Source: Calliopum simillimum
Taxonomy: Eukaryota > Arthropoda > Insecta > Diptera > Lauxaniidae
DNA: 64,000 bases
Assembly (NCBI GenBank): GCA_951812925.1
Contig: OX638368.1
Location: forward strand, 16,245,187 to 16,309,186
Reading direction: 5' to 3'
Each line of letters opens with the position of its first letter. Position 1 is the first letter of the stretch. A model generated the notes under the pieces. It was not told where the DNA came from, did not search any database, and saw only the letters and a program-made list of their open reading frames with translations. Both the position numbers and the translations under genes were made by a program. Shown in pieces: positions 1 to 10,560 of this stretch.

Positions 1-1484
1 AACTAAAAATATTAACAATCTAGATAAATTTTCGTGCTAACTAAATCTAAAAATAAGTAAAAATATAAGAAACATCATAAATACAAGTAATTTCACACAT
101 TGAAATTAATACCATAAACATAATTATACATTTGCCCACATTAGCTCCAGTCAACGCTACACAATTGGAAGGCCTTTCATCAGTGTGGTGACAAACAAGC
201 AAAGTGAGTGTGTGTAATATTCTATTTTTTCTTTATATTGATTTTTCTTAAGATTCAAAAAGAGCATAAAAATTGCAAAAGCTGCAGTTGCCAAAAATTC
301 TCATTAGCTAAAGTGCATTGATAACAAAGATAAAGGGTGATAACCAAATTCACCACACGATCGCTTTGCGTGAGAACCTTTGGTGTGCATCGCTCTCTTT
401 GTCTACGCTTGTTGTTGTAAATCTTTTGCTATACTTAAACTTGGAAATGGATAAACTGTAAAAGTTTATGTATTTGTTTTGATTATAATTTTCATCTAAT
501 TCTAATTTTTCTAATTTGCTAACTTACAAAAACAAGCTAACGACAAAAATGAAATTGCAATTCTTATGGCCTATTTTTTAATTACCAAACTTTCTTAACC
601 ATTTTTAAATTTAAGTTAACTCACACATACACACATTTAAATAATTTGGTGTGTTGTGTTTCAATATAATTTTCATTCCAATGATTTAAAAGATCCAATA
701 CTTGAACAATATTTTTAAAGAGACCAATACGTAAACTGTTCAAGTTTTGGTTTTTCTTTGTATGCGTGATGCTATTTTTGCAACCTATTTTTAGGCGTAG
801 ACCATCATTTTTTCTATGCGTTTTGAATCAAAATTCGAATTAAATTTAAGATAATGCTTAAAATGTTATTAAACTTAATTTACTCTTACCTTAAATTTAT
901 AAGAATGTTTTATACTATCCTTTAAGGGATTTAAAAGTCTAAGCTGGTTTAATAACCGTTTTTGTTCAAAATTGAGTATAAACTCGTATCTAAAATTTTT
1001 TATTATGGAATTTTTGTAAAATAAAATTTGAAATAATGGAATACTAAATAAATTAAAGTTTCCTTTGGGGATATGATGGGATAGGGTAAATTTATTTGGG
1101 ATCTTATAAAATTTGCGTATAAGATCATGGAGGGGTGGGTTTCGACGCAGTATCTTGGTTAACATCTTCAAGATACCTACAAATTCCTCAATTCAATCGA
1201 TACCGTCAATCTTTTGCTATTTTCATTAGACTATACAGGGGTAATTTTAGTATGGTCTTTCTTGGTCCATTTAATTGAATTCATAGGGAGTCTATAATAA
1301 TTTTTTTTGTGTAACATTGTGAGTGCGTGGGTAGGTCACGAACCCCCCTAGCCGACTGCTTGCTAGCCCAGTCAATGGCTCCCGCCCGACCTCACCACCA
1401 CCAACGATCGAGCATCTCCTTTTGAGGTTGTGTTTCAAAATCGTTATGCAATTTGCATCTAAACAATTTTGTCTGCACGTTACA
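1..1484 (+). repeat. 5' LTR (5' end outside window)
   Basis: This stretch is repeated as 8734-10217 at a constant offset of 8733 bases. The match stops after 1485/10218, and the preceding CA gives an LTR end of TTACA at 1484. If the right LTR starts at 8680, about 54 bases of this LTR lie outside the window. The 98-codon minus-strand frame inside both LTRs has no recognisable content and is not called as a gene. Confidence 0.93.
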
Positions 1485-1492
1485 TAATTAAA

Positions 1493-1510
1493 TGGCGCCC
1501 AACGTGGGGC
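1493..1510 (+). promoter_or_regulatory. Primer binding site for tRNA-Lys
   Basis: TGGCGCCCAACGTGGGGC lies eight bases after the 5' LTR end. As I recall it, this is the exact complement of the last 18 bases of insect tRNA-Lys(CUU) including CCA, so minus-strand DNA synthesis is probably primed by tRNA-Lys. Confidence 0.88.
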
Positions 1511-2256
1511 CGAAAACATTTCTACCAAACTGGGTTTATTACTTTCGTTAACTTATCGTTTTCGCGAAGTAAGGAAAAATCATCGATTTCACTAATATGA
1601 AAAAATCTACCCGTTTTTGAATTGTTTGAGGGTCGCAAACCAAAGTATCAGTTATGTCTTTGTGACATAATTGTTCACTATTTAGTTTCAGTTTTGTAAA
1701 TTTCATTAATTTTTATTTAACAATTTTCTTTTAAACGGTGTGTTACCAAAGTTGTAGTGTTGAATAAGTTTTTTACCATTTCTGGAATTTCGACTATTTG
1801 GCGAATTATTGGTCCGAATAGATATCGACCGAAATGCTCTTTCTTACTTCTTTCAATGCAAAGCGATGGTTCATTACGTCAGAATAATTTTGTTAATTTG
1901 GTGGTAAAGATTTTTTTTGAATTGAGATACCTGTTATGCTTTATCTGGTTTTGGAATTTACAGTAAATTTGCTGACGGCGAATTTCTGTCCGACTAGATA
2001 TCAGCCATGTTGAAAAAAAATACTAACAGATGGTTCTTGAATTTTATTTTGCCTTCAAAATTAGTTTCAATAGCCAAAATTATTTTTATCTATATCGATT
2101 GTACGAGGTTACTAATCCTATCCCTGAAAATTCATATCACCCTATAAGGAAAACTTTATATCATATTTTTTGCTTAAAATTTATACAAATTTATGCAAAT
2201 TCATTTTTTTTTGTTTTTATATAAATTTGTAATTTCTTTTGTTGGAACACTTTGTT
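1511..2256 (+). other. Retrotransposon untranslated leader
   Basis: About 750 bases separate the primer binding site from the gag ATG. Only short unconvincing frames occur here. A packaging signal would be expected in this region but cannot be identified by eye. Confidence 0.6.
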
Positions 2257-3966
2257 ATGGTAATGGAGAGAAGTTCCGAAAATATTCCTGCATTAGCAGC
2301 GGAATCTGCTGTAGCAGATTGTAGCATTTGTTTACAGCCTATGAGGGATAATAGTGAATGTGTGTCTACCCCTTGTAATCACATTTTTCATAAAAGGTGT
2401 ATAATCAATTGGTTATCGGATACACAAGATTGTCCACAGTGCAGAACTGCCTGCCAAGTAAATACACTTGAGTCACTTGAACGTGAAAATTTGTCAAATA
2501 ATGACACCCATTTACATCAATCGCAAACTTATTATAATAAAAGTCGAGGTAAAGGTAAAACGCATCCTCACAACACGCGGAGACAGAAAAGACTTTTTGA
2601 TGAATCTTCTCAAGCTTCCAGCAATATACCTATGTCTTCTCGTTTGCAACAAAATGTAATTAATGCAATGCCATTAGTAAATATTTCTCCCGCACCTCGC
2701 AATAGTTTTGGTAAAAATACTCAACGTAACTTACCGCGTACTCCTGTTGTCCCTTCTGACAACAGACGAAACTTTTTTAATTCAAATAATGCAGCTACAG
2801 TAAGAACTGAAGTGCAAAATTCAAACTTGTTAAGTCAGGGTAACCAATCCCAGATTGATTACAATCAGATATCTGCAATGATTGAAAGCAGCTTAAATAG
2901 GTTACTTTCAAATCTGAATTTGCAACCTAATGCTGGAGTTTCCAGTAATAATTTGAATATTAATCGTAATAATAATGTTTCTTTAAATCCGCCAAATGCT
3001 GGCGAAGTCAATAATCATTTTAATATTAATCGCAATCGTGATGCCCCCTTAAATCAGCCAAACAGGCGTGAGAATAATTCATACAGTAATTTGAGTACCG
3101 AAAAAATCACTTTGATCATCCAAAATTGGAATGTCAAATTTGATGGCTCTGCCAATGGTTTGACAGTTGAAGAATTTCTGTATAGAATTCGATCTCTCAC
3201 CGCTGATAGCCTTAATAATGATTTTTCTGCAGTTTGCAAAAAATTAAATTTGTTATTGACAGGTAAAGCCAAAGATTGGTATTGGCGAAACCATAAGTCA
3301 GTTTCCAGTATCGAATGGCAAGAATTCTGTGCCGCAATTCGTTTTCAATACAAGGATTTCAAGTCCAATTATGACATTCGTGAGGAAATTCGAAATCTCA
3401 AACAAAAGCCTCATGAAACTTTTGATTCTTTTTACGATTCAGTTTGTGCTGTTGCTGATCGCTTACCGATACCAATCGAAGAGTCGGAGCTGATCGAAAT
3501 AATCACCCGAAATCTTCGGCCTGATATTCGACACGAGTTGTTATATGTGCCTATAGTTTCAATAGCTCATTTACGCAAATTGTGTCAGAAACGAGAAAAT
3601 TTTTTATGTGAAGAAAGCAATAAGCGCAATCTGCCAAATCGAAATATGCAAACTAATTTCGCATCGCGTAGAAATATATCCGAAATTGAGAGTGAAGATT
3701 ATGAAATTGTAAATTCGAGTTCTGTTTCCGAAACTGATTTTAATATTGATGCTGTGCATCAAAAGGAAAAAATATTTACTTGTTATAATTGTGATGAGCA
3801 AGGTCATCATTGGGAAGACGGCTTGCGGGAAAGAAAAATTTTTTGCTATGGGTGTGGCGCAAAAAACACCTATAAGCCACAATGTGCTGTATGTCTAACT
3901 AAACGTGCGGAAAACCTCAAGAAGGGGCCATTCACATCCACCCGAATGGTTCCCAAATCAAATTAA
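2257..3966 (+). CDS. gag: Gag polyprotein with N-terminal RING-H2 finger
   Basis: Structural protein of the retrotransposon particle, about 569 residues from the ATG at 2257 (G at -3 and +4); a second ATG is at 2263. Residues about 22-66 form a RING-H2 finger: C-x2-C, then C-x-H-x2-H-x2-C, then C-x10-C-x2-C, complete in all eight zinc ligands. A long Asn/Gln/Ser-rich linker with NNLNINRN-like repeats follows. The Gag core lies at about residues 285-460 (WYWRNHK, FCAAIRFQY, LRKLCQKRENF). The nucleocapsid tail has CYNC....H....G, in which the last Cys is Gly, and CYGC....T....C, in which His is Thr, then CAVC. RING-H2 domains usually act as E3 ubiquitin ligases; activity here is inferred. I do not know of a RING in canonical Gypsy Gag proteins. 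No stop or splice signal separates the RING from the Gag core. Confidence 0.92.
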   Translation: MVMERSSENIPALAAESAVADCSICLQPMRDNSECVSTPCNHIFHKRCIINWLSDTQDCPQCRTACQVNTLESLERENLSNNDTHLHQSQTYYNKSRGKGKTHPHNTRRQKRLFDESSQASSNIPMSSRLQQNVINAMPLVNISPAPRNSFGKNTQRNLPRTPVVPSDNRRNFFNSNNAATVRTEVQNSNLLSQGNQSQIDYNQISAMIESSLNRLLSNLNLQPNAGVSSNNLNINRNNNVSLNPPNAGEVNNHFNINRNRDAPLNQPNRRENNSYSNLSTEKITLIIQNWNVKFDGSANGLTVEEFLYRIRSLTADSLNNDFSAVCKKLNLLLTGKAKDWYWRNHKSVSSIEWQEFCAAIRFQYKDFKSNYDIREEIRNLKQKPHETFDSFYDSVCAVADRLPIPIEESELIEIITRNLRPDIRHELLYVPIVSIAHLRKLCQKRENFLCEESNKRNLPNRNMQTNFASRRNISEIESEDYEIVNSSSVSETDFNIDAVHQKEKIFTCYNCDEQGHHWEDGLRERKIFCYGCGAKNTYKPQCAVCLTKRAENLKKGPFTSTRMVPKSN

Positions 3967-6900
3967 ATGATGATCTAAATTCTCAAATCCTAGAACCGGC
4001 TAGCTCATTAAATTTAGAAAACCATGAAATTTTTGTTAATGATAAGAAAATTGATTTTAATTATAATATTACTAATGTTAAAATTTTGCCAAGAGATGAA
4101 AATGAAAGCGTTGAAAAAATATTATATCCAATTCGTCCTTTTCACGAACGTTGGAATGAGTACCATAGAATACGAAACAAAATATTTGAAGATTTTCCTG
4201 AATATATTAAACCGAAAGTTAAAAGATCTACTTTTCGCTTACGTCGTTTTTGGAAAGCATTTAGAGAAACAAAAAAATCACTCATTTCTGCAATTTTTAA
4301 TAGTAACGAAGACATGCGATACTATGCCAAAGTTAAATTTCTTGATTTTGAAGAATTAGGCTTGCTTGACACAGGTGCAAATGTTAGTTGCATTGGTGCA
4401 GGTCTTGCTGCTCAAAACTTCACACATTTGCCAAATTTTAAGAAGATTAAATCGTCTGTGAAAACAACGGATGGAAAGTCACAAAATGTGTTAGGATTTT
4501 TAGAAGTTGAGGTTGCTTACAAAAATGAAACCCATTTATTGAAACTTTTTGTCATTCCTACAATTTCGCAGAGGTTGATACTAGGAATTGACTTTTGGAA
4601 AAAATTTAACTTAGCTCCAAATTTAATTTCCAGTGTAGATCTGACACCCGTTGATTCAGAGTTCGAAAAAGAACCCGAAAATTTAAATTATCCTTTGACA
4701 GCATTGCAGCGTCAACAATTAGAATCAGTGAAATCTCTTTTTCCTAATTTTGAAGTTCAAGGCCTTGGCCGAACAACTTTAACCAAACACGAAATAGATG
4801 TTGGCGATGCAAAAGCGGTGAAACAACGATTTTACCCAGTGTCACCTGCTGTGGAAATGTTAATGTATAAAGAAGTAGACAGAATGTTAAGTTTAGGGGT
4901 CATCGAACCTTCGGCGAGCGCCTGGAGTTCCCCTATGCGTTTAGTCATAAAACCAAATAAAGTTAGGCTTTGCTTGGACGCCAGGAAAGTTAATTTAGTT
5001 ACTAAAAAAGATGCGTACCCACTGCCCAGTATTGAAGGCATATTTGCTCGTCTTCCAAAAGCAAATATAATTTCAAAACTCGACTTAAAAGACGCATACT
5101 GGCAGATAGGGCTTGCAGATGAATCGAAACCATTAACGGCATTCACGATACCTGGACGGCCATTGTATCAATTTGTCGTAATGCCTTTTGGCTTATGCAA
5201 TGCGCCCCAGACTATGTGCCGCTTAATGGACGAAATCATTCCTGCTGACTTAAGACACTGCGTCTTTGGTTATCTAGATGATCTTTGCATAGTGTCCTCT
5301 GACTTTGAAAGTCATCTCTCGATTTTGGTTAGGATTGCAGATCAATTTAAAAAAGCGAATCTCACGTTAAACATAAGTAAAAGCCATTTTTGTGTTACTC
5401 AGGTAAAATACCTAGGCTTTGTGATAGGTAATGGAGGTTTAGCAACGGATCCAGATAAAATTAGTTCAATCTTGTCTTGGCCAACACCCAGAAATCTGAA
5501 ACAGGTTAGAGGATTTTTAGGTATTGCGGGTTGGTACAGGAAGTTTATTGAAAATTTCGCCAATGTCACCTTCCCCATAACTGAAGTTCTCTCCACGAAA
5601 AAGAAATTTGTATGGACCGATGAGGCACAAAAATCGTTCGAACGAATAAAAGTTTTACTGACCACAGCACCAGTGTTGACAAATCCAGATTTTGAAAAGA
5701 AATTTTATGTCCACTGCGATGCTAGTGATTACGGCATAGGAGCAGTATTGGTACAACTGGACGAAAATGGTGCTGAAAAGCCCATATCATTTATGTCAAA
5801 AAAGCTTAATACTGCTCAAAGAAAATATAGTGTCACCGAGAGGGAATGTCTCGCAGCTATTGAGGCTATTAAAAAATTTAGATGTTATCTAGAACTACAA
5901 GAATTCGAGGTCATTACCGACCATGCGAGTTTGGTCTGGTTAATGAAACAATCAGATTTGAGTGGTAGATTAGCGCGATGGGTGCTTAAATTACAAACAT
6001 ATAAATTTTCTATTAGCCACAGAAAGGGGAAAGAACATATTGTTCCCGACGCGTTGTCACGCATGTTTTGTGAAGCGATTTCAGATGCTGAAGAAATTGA
6101 TCAAGAAATTGATTTAGATTCTGTGCATTTTAACGATTCTGAGTATGAACAACTTAAGAATAAAATTTTGCTCAATCCAGAAAAATATCCTGATATTCGC
6201 ATTGTCGATAAATATATTTATTTTAGGACTGATCATTATCGCGGAGATGTTGAGCAGGAACAAAACTGTTGGAAATTGTGGATTCCACAAAAACTTCGGA
6301 TTGATGTTTTAAAGCGAGCGCATGAATCTGTAGTCTCTGCGCACGGCGGTATGGCAAAAACTTTAGATCTTTTAAGAAGATACTTTTATTGGCCAGGAAT
6401 CGTACGCGATGTCCGAGATTTTGTTAGGAATTGTGACATATGTAAGTCTACCAAGGCACCGAATATTTCGTTAAAACCACCTATGGGTGAACATATAGAA
6501 TCTTTTAGACCATTCCAGCGTCTTTATATAGATCTGTTAGGTCCCTATCCGCGTAGTAAACAAGGAAAAATTGGTTTATTATTGGTTGTTGATCATTTAA
6601 CCAAATTTCACTGGGTATGTCCCTTAAGAAAATTTACTTCCGCGGCAATCCAAGACTTTTTGTTGAATCACATTTTTTATGTATATGGAGTTCCAGAGAC
6701 CATTATTAGTGATAATGGCTCTCAATTCAAAGCCAACGACTTCAATGCGTTTTTGACTAAATTGGGAATCACTCACCTGTACACAGCACTTTATTCGCCT
6801 CAAGCAAATGCTTCAGAGAGGGTCAATAGATCTTTAATTGCTGCTATAAGAGCTTATCTCAAAAACGATCATCGAGAGTGGGATACCAATTTGTCTGCAA

Positions 6901-7346
6901 TCAGCTGTGCATTAAGGAATTCTATACATCAGGCCATAAAATTTTCTCCATATCATGCGTTGTTTGGTTATGACATGGTGACGCATGGGTCAACTTATAA
7001 ATTGCTAAGAAATTTAAAAGTTATCGATGAGCCAGCATTCAAATTAAAAAGAGATGATCAGCTAGATTTGTTGAGGAAAGATATTCGGAAAAATATAACT
7101 AAAGCATACGAACAAAATGCGAAACAATATAATTTGCGTACAAGAAATATTACCTTTAAAATTGGTCAGGAAGTTTTCCGTAGAAATTTTGATAAAAGTA
7201 ATTTTGAAAAGAATTATAACGCTAAACTAAGTCCTATGTTTTTAAAAGCACGGATCCGTGAAAAAATTGGAAACAGTTATTATGTCCTTGAAGACATCCA
7301 GGGCAAATTAATAGGAACTTATCACGCTAAGGATATTAGGCAATAA
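3903..7346 (+). CDS. pol: Pol polyprotein: protease, reverse transcriptase, RNase H, integrase
   Basis: The frame is open from 3903 to the stop at 7344-7346, about 1147 codons, with no stop or frameshift. It is -1 relative to gag and is probably made as a Gag-Pol fusion by frameshifting. Counting from 3903, the aspartic protease motif LLDTGANVSCIG is near residue 156. The reverse transcriptase has LDLKDAYWQI, MPFGLCNAPQT and the catalytic YLDD near 457. RNase H begins near CDASDYGIGAVL (about 606), with TERECLA and TDHASL. Integrase has the zinc-binding H...H...CDIC (about 806-850) and a DDE triad near D877, D937 and E972, giving 34 residues between the last two. The C-terminus (KLSPMFLKARI) resembles a GPY/F module. 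Order and motifs fix it as Ty3/Gypsy. No chromodomain is seen. Confidence 0.95.
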   Translation, partial: TCGKPQEGAIHIHPNGSQIKLNDDLNSQILEPASSLNLENHEIFVNDKKIDFNYNITNVKILPRDENESVEKILYPIRPFHERWNEYHRIRNKIFEDFPEYIKPKVKRSTFRLRRFWKAFRETKKSLISAIFNSNEDMRYYAKVKFLDFEELGLLDTGANVSCIGAGLAAQNFTHLPNFKKIKSSVKTTDGKSQNVLGFLEVEVAYKNETHLLKLFVIPTISQRLILGIDFWKKFNLAPNLISSVDLTPVDSEFEKEPENLNYPLTALQRQQLESVKSLFPNFEVQGLGRTTLTKHEIDVGDAKAVKQRFYPVSPAVEMLMYKEVDRMLSLGVIEPSASAWSSPMRLVIKPNKVRLCLDARKVNLVTKKDAYPLPSIEGIFARLPKANIISKLDLKDAYWQIGLADESKPLTAFTIPGRPLYQFVVMPFGLCNAPQTMCRLMDEIIPADLRHCVFGYLDDLCIVSSDFESHLSILVRIADQFKKANLTLNISKSHFCVTQVKYLGFVIGNGGLATDPDKISSILSWPTPRNLKQVRGFLGIAGWYRKFIENFANVTFPITEVLSTKKKFVWTDEAQKSFERIKVLLTTAPVLTNPDFEKKFYVHCDASDYGIGAVLVQLDENGAEKPISFMSKKLNTAQRKYSVTERECLAAIEAIKKFRCYLELQEFEVITDHASLVWLMKQSDLSGRLARWVLKLQTYKFSISHRKGKEHIVPDALSRMFCEAISDAEEIDQEIDLDSVHFNDSEYEQLKNKILLNPEKYPDIRIVDKYIYFRTDHYRGDVEQEQNCWKLWIPQKLRIDVLKRAHESVVSAHGGMAKTLDLLRRYFYWPGIVRDVRDFVRNCDICKSTKAPNISLKPPMGEHIESFRPFQRLYIDLLGPYPRSKQGKIGLLLVVDHLTKFHWVCPLRKFTSAAIQDFLLNHIFYVYGVPETIISDNGSQFKANDFNAFLTKLGITHLYTALYSPQANASERVNRSLIAAIRAYLKNDHREWDTNLSAISCALRNSIHQAIKFSPYHALFGYDMVTHGSTYKLLRNLKVIDEPAFKLKRDDQLDLLRKDIRKNITKAYEQNAKQYNLRTRNITFKIGQEVFRRNFDKSNFEKNYNAKLSPMFLKARIREKIGNSYYVLEDIQGKLIGTYHAKDIRQ
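3909..3915 (+). promoter_or_regulatory. Candidate -1 ribosomal frameshift site (gag to pol)
   Basis: The heptamer GGAAAAC sits as G GAA AAC in the gag frame. The pol frame is -1 relative to gag and opens just upstream: its last stop is TAA at 3900-3902. Gag stops at 3964-3966, so a slip must occur within this overlap of about 60 bases. GGAAAAC is the best heptamer I see in the overlap and resembles GGAUUUA-type sites. No downstream pseudoknot was evaluated. Confidence 0.5.
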
Positions 7347-8664
7347 TCGTACTTATCCTACTAATCTGTTTGATAAACTATCCACAGATTATTTGGTTTT
7401 GTAATGTACACTTCTGGAAATTGGGTTATTAATTTATTTATTATGAAAATAACATAATTTTTATAATTGAAAAATTGCGTTTCCATTTTTACTTATTTAT
7501 TTACCCTATTTTTTACTATATTAGTAAATATTCAAACCAAGTCTGTTTAATATTCTATGGCTATGTTCACTGAAACGATATTCAGAATTGGCAATAATCT
7601 CGAAAGCAAAAACAAGACTCGAAATTTCGGCTTAGTTAATCTGCAAAGTATTGATTTCCGTCTTTCCTTTTCGAGCCATCAACCGAAGCTGACGAATAAT
7701 GTGATATTCTATTTAATTTAACATTAAACATCACAGGTTGAAATTTGTTAAAAAGTTTAAAAATAGTTTACAAGAATTTCGTTAAAATAAAGTGTGCTTC
7801 ATTTTGTTTTAAAATCAAAATAAATCCAAATAAAGAAATTAAATTAACATTAGCTCGGTGTCATAGAATATCTTTCGGCTTTAAAGGAAAATTAAATATA
7901 TAATTTCAACAAACATCCAAGGTAATATTTATCTGAATTATTTTTCTTCTAACAAAGTATTAAAAATCTAAATTTTTTAGACCCGTAATTTCATTAATTT
8001 TCTTGGAATTTTCAATTTTCATATCATACATATGTTATATGTATGCCTGTATGTTAAAAAAAACATCAAAAAAACATAAGGTAAAAAAATCATTATTTTC
8101 TGTACATTTGTACAATTCCAAAATTCTATTTTCTTTTCTCATTTTCTCATTTAAAGATCATAAATCTGGTGAGACTGAGAAAAGCTTTGCGTTGCTATAA
8201 CTCAGCTCACCAGCATAATTTTTATTACGGATTCTTCATTTCTCGAAGGCTTGTATACCTTGGCTCAACTCCACTCTCATCAGTTCAAGTGCGGATTTCA
8301 AAGCGATTAACAACAAATTTTGTATAGTATAAAATTCAGCTAAAAACATAATTCAAAACGGTAAAACTGTACCCAAAGTACAGCAAAGCAGAAAAACGTG
8401 ATTTAGAGTTAAAATTATAAGCAAATTTCGACTTAAAAACGCTTTAAAAAAGATTTGAAAAAAACTAAATTTCAAAATTCCTATATTCGGCATAATTTAC
8501 GCGGTTTTTGTGTAATTGAGTAAAATTTTTGTTTTATATTGCACCAAATCCTAAAAGTTGCAAAAATGGTATAAATTAGTTTTTTTTGTGAAAAAAATGC
8601 TTATTCTAGTTTTATTTTGGGCTTAACTTGAACGTTAAAATAATTCTAAATCATTTGCTACCCT
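7347..8664 (+). other. Retrotransposon 3' untranslated region, no env
   Basis: About 1.3 kb of AT-rich DNA lies between pol and the 3' LTR. The only frame of note (8003-8200, 65 codons) is low complexity and lysine-rich with no envelope features. Confidence 0.6.
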
Positions 8665-8679
8665 AAGAAACAAAGAAAG
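8665..8679 (+). promoter_or_regulatory. Candidate polypurine tract
   Basis: AAGAAACAAAGAAAG is followed directly by TG at 8680, as expected for a plus-strand primer next to an LTR that begins TG. It contains one C. The position was chosen by eye and sets the LTR start only tentatively. Confidence 0.4.
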
Positions 8680-10217
8680 TGTTTAAAAGAAATTCTTTTG
8701 TGCTTCAAAAAATTACAAATTAAATTTAAAGCAAACTAAAAATATTAACAATCTAGATAAATTTTCGTGCTAACTAAATCTAAAAATAAGTAAAAATATA
8801 AGAAACATCATAAATACAAGTAATTTCACACATTGAAATTAATACCATAAACATAATTATACATTTGCCCACATTAGCTCCAGTCAACGCTACACAATTG
8901 GAAGGCCTTTCATCAGTGTGGTGACAAACAAGCAAAGTGAGTGTGTGTAATATTCTATTTTTTCTTTATATTGATTTTTCTTAAGATTCAAAAAGAGCAT
9001 AAAAATTGCAAAAGCTGCAGTTGCCAAAAATTCTCATTAGCTAAAGTGCATTGATAACAAAGATAAAGGGTGATAACCAAATTCACCACACGATCGCTTT
9101 GCGTGAGAACCTTTGGTGTGCATCGCTCTCTTTGTCTACGCTTGTTGTTGTAAATCTTTTGCTATACTTAAACTTGGAAATGGATAAACTGTAAAAGTTT
9201 ATGTATTTGTTTTGATTATAATTTTCATCTAATTCTAATTTTTCTAATTTGCTAACTTACAAAAACAAGCTAACGACAAAAATGAAATTGCAATTCTTAT
9301 GGCCTATTTTTTAATTACCAAACTTTCTTAACCATTTTTAAATTTAAGTTAACTCACACATACACACATTTAAATAATTTGGTGTGTTGTGTTTCAATAT
9401 AATTTTCATTCCAATGATTTAAAAGATCCAATACTTGAACAATATTTTTAAAGAGACCAATACGTAAACTGTTCAAGTTTTGGTTTTTCTTTGTATGCGT
9501 GATGCTATTTTTGCAACCTATTTTTAGGCGTAGACCATCATTTTTTCTATGCGTTTTGAATCAAAATTCGAATTAAATTTAAGATAATGCTTAAAATGTT
9601 ATTAAACTTAATTTACTCTTACCTTAAATTTATAAGAATGTTTTATACTATCCTTTAAGGGATTTAAAAGTCTAAGCTGGTTTAATAACCGTTTTTGTTC
9701 AAAATTGAGTATAAACTCGTATCTAAAATTTTTTATTATGGAATTTTTGTAAAATAAAATTTGAAATAATGGAATACTAAATAAATTAAAGTTTCCTTTG
9801 GGGATATGATGGGATAGGGTAAATTTATTTGGGATCTTATAAAATTTGCGTATAAGATCATGGAGGGGTGGGTTTCGACGCAGTATCTTGGTTAACATCT
9901 TCAAGATACCTACAAATTCCTCAATTCAATCGATACCGTCAATCTTTTGCTATTTTCATTAGACTATACAGGGGTAATTTTAGTATGGTCTTTCTTGGTC
10001 CATTTAATTGAATTCATAGGGAGTCTATAATAATTTTTTTTGTGTAACATTGTGAGTGCGTGGGTAGGTCACGAACCCCCCTAGCCGACTGCTTGCTAGC
10101 CCAGTCAATGGCTCCCGCCCGACCTCACCACCACCAACGATCGAGCATCTCCTTTTGAGGTTGTGTTTCAAAATCGTTATGCAATTTGCATCTAAACAAT
10201 TTTGTCTGCACGTTACA
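8680..10217 (+). repeat. 3' LTR
   Basis: 8734-10217 repeats 1-1484 of the window. The 5' boundary at 8680 is inferred from TGTTTAAAAG following a purine run and the TTACA terminus at 10213-10217, giving a TG...CA LTR of about 1538 bp. Confidence 0.85.
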
Positions 10218-10229
10218 TTTCATAGTAAA

Positions 10230-10560
10230 AACGCAGAATATCTTGATATAGGTACTAGAGGGATAACATCTATGGAAGAATATCAACTAACCTTAACTGA
10301 TTGTTTTTTGGAACACCCGAAGGCTTCGTAGTCAAAACAAAGAATATCTAGATATACAAGAGAGAAAACATCTTAAGCACACTCTCAACAAGCTTCAATT
10401 GCTTAATTCCCTAGGATACTTGAAGGTTCCCGAAGGTTCCTTGAAGGCTTCAAAGAAAAAACGAAGAATGTCTACGTATACTATTTTGAAGAAAAACATC
10501 TGTATCAACAAGCCTCAACTCAATGTTTCTTGAGACACCCGATTATAAGAAAAATTCTAG
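10230..10560. repeat. Three diverged tandem copies of a 105-125-bp unit
   Basis: The phrase GAATATCTTGATATA recurs in variant form at about 10236, 10342 and 10466. Each copy is followed by AACATCT, a stretch like CAAGCTTCAA, and CACCCGA. The block directly abuts the retrotransposon's right end, so the element probably inserted into or beside this array. Confidence 0.65.

Larger units (their letters stand above)
1..10217 (+). mobile_element. Ty3/Gypsy-type LTR retrotransposon, near complete, RING-Gag
   Basis: The element has an LTR, a primer binding site, gag, pol (protease, reverse transcriptase, RNase H, integrase) and a second LTR in the order typical of Ty3/Gypsy. Bases 1-1484 recur at 8734-10217 with no difference that I can see by eye, so insertion was recent. 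The extreme 5' end of the left LTR lies before the window. No env-like frame follows pol. The Gag core, the C-terminal cysteine cluster of Gag and the QANASERVNR integrase motif resemble the mdg3/micropia/blastopia group of insect elements; this is a recollection, not a search. Both coding frames are open, so the copy may be active. The target-site duplication cannot be checked because the left junction is missing. Confidence 0.95.

Noticed and set aside
875..1171. 98-codon minus-strand frame in both LTRs
   Set aside because: It is present twice only because the LTRs are duplicates. It has no family resemblance and is AT-driven.
1292..1528. 78-codon minus-strand frame across the LTR end and primer binding site
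   Set aside because: It overlaps functional retroelement signals and has no recognisable product.
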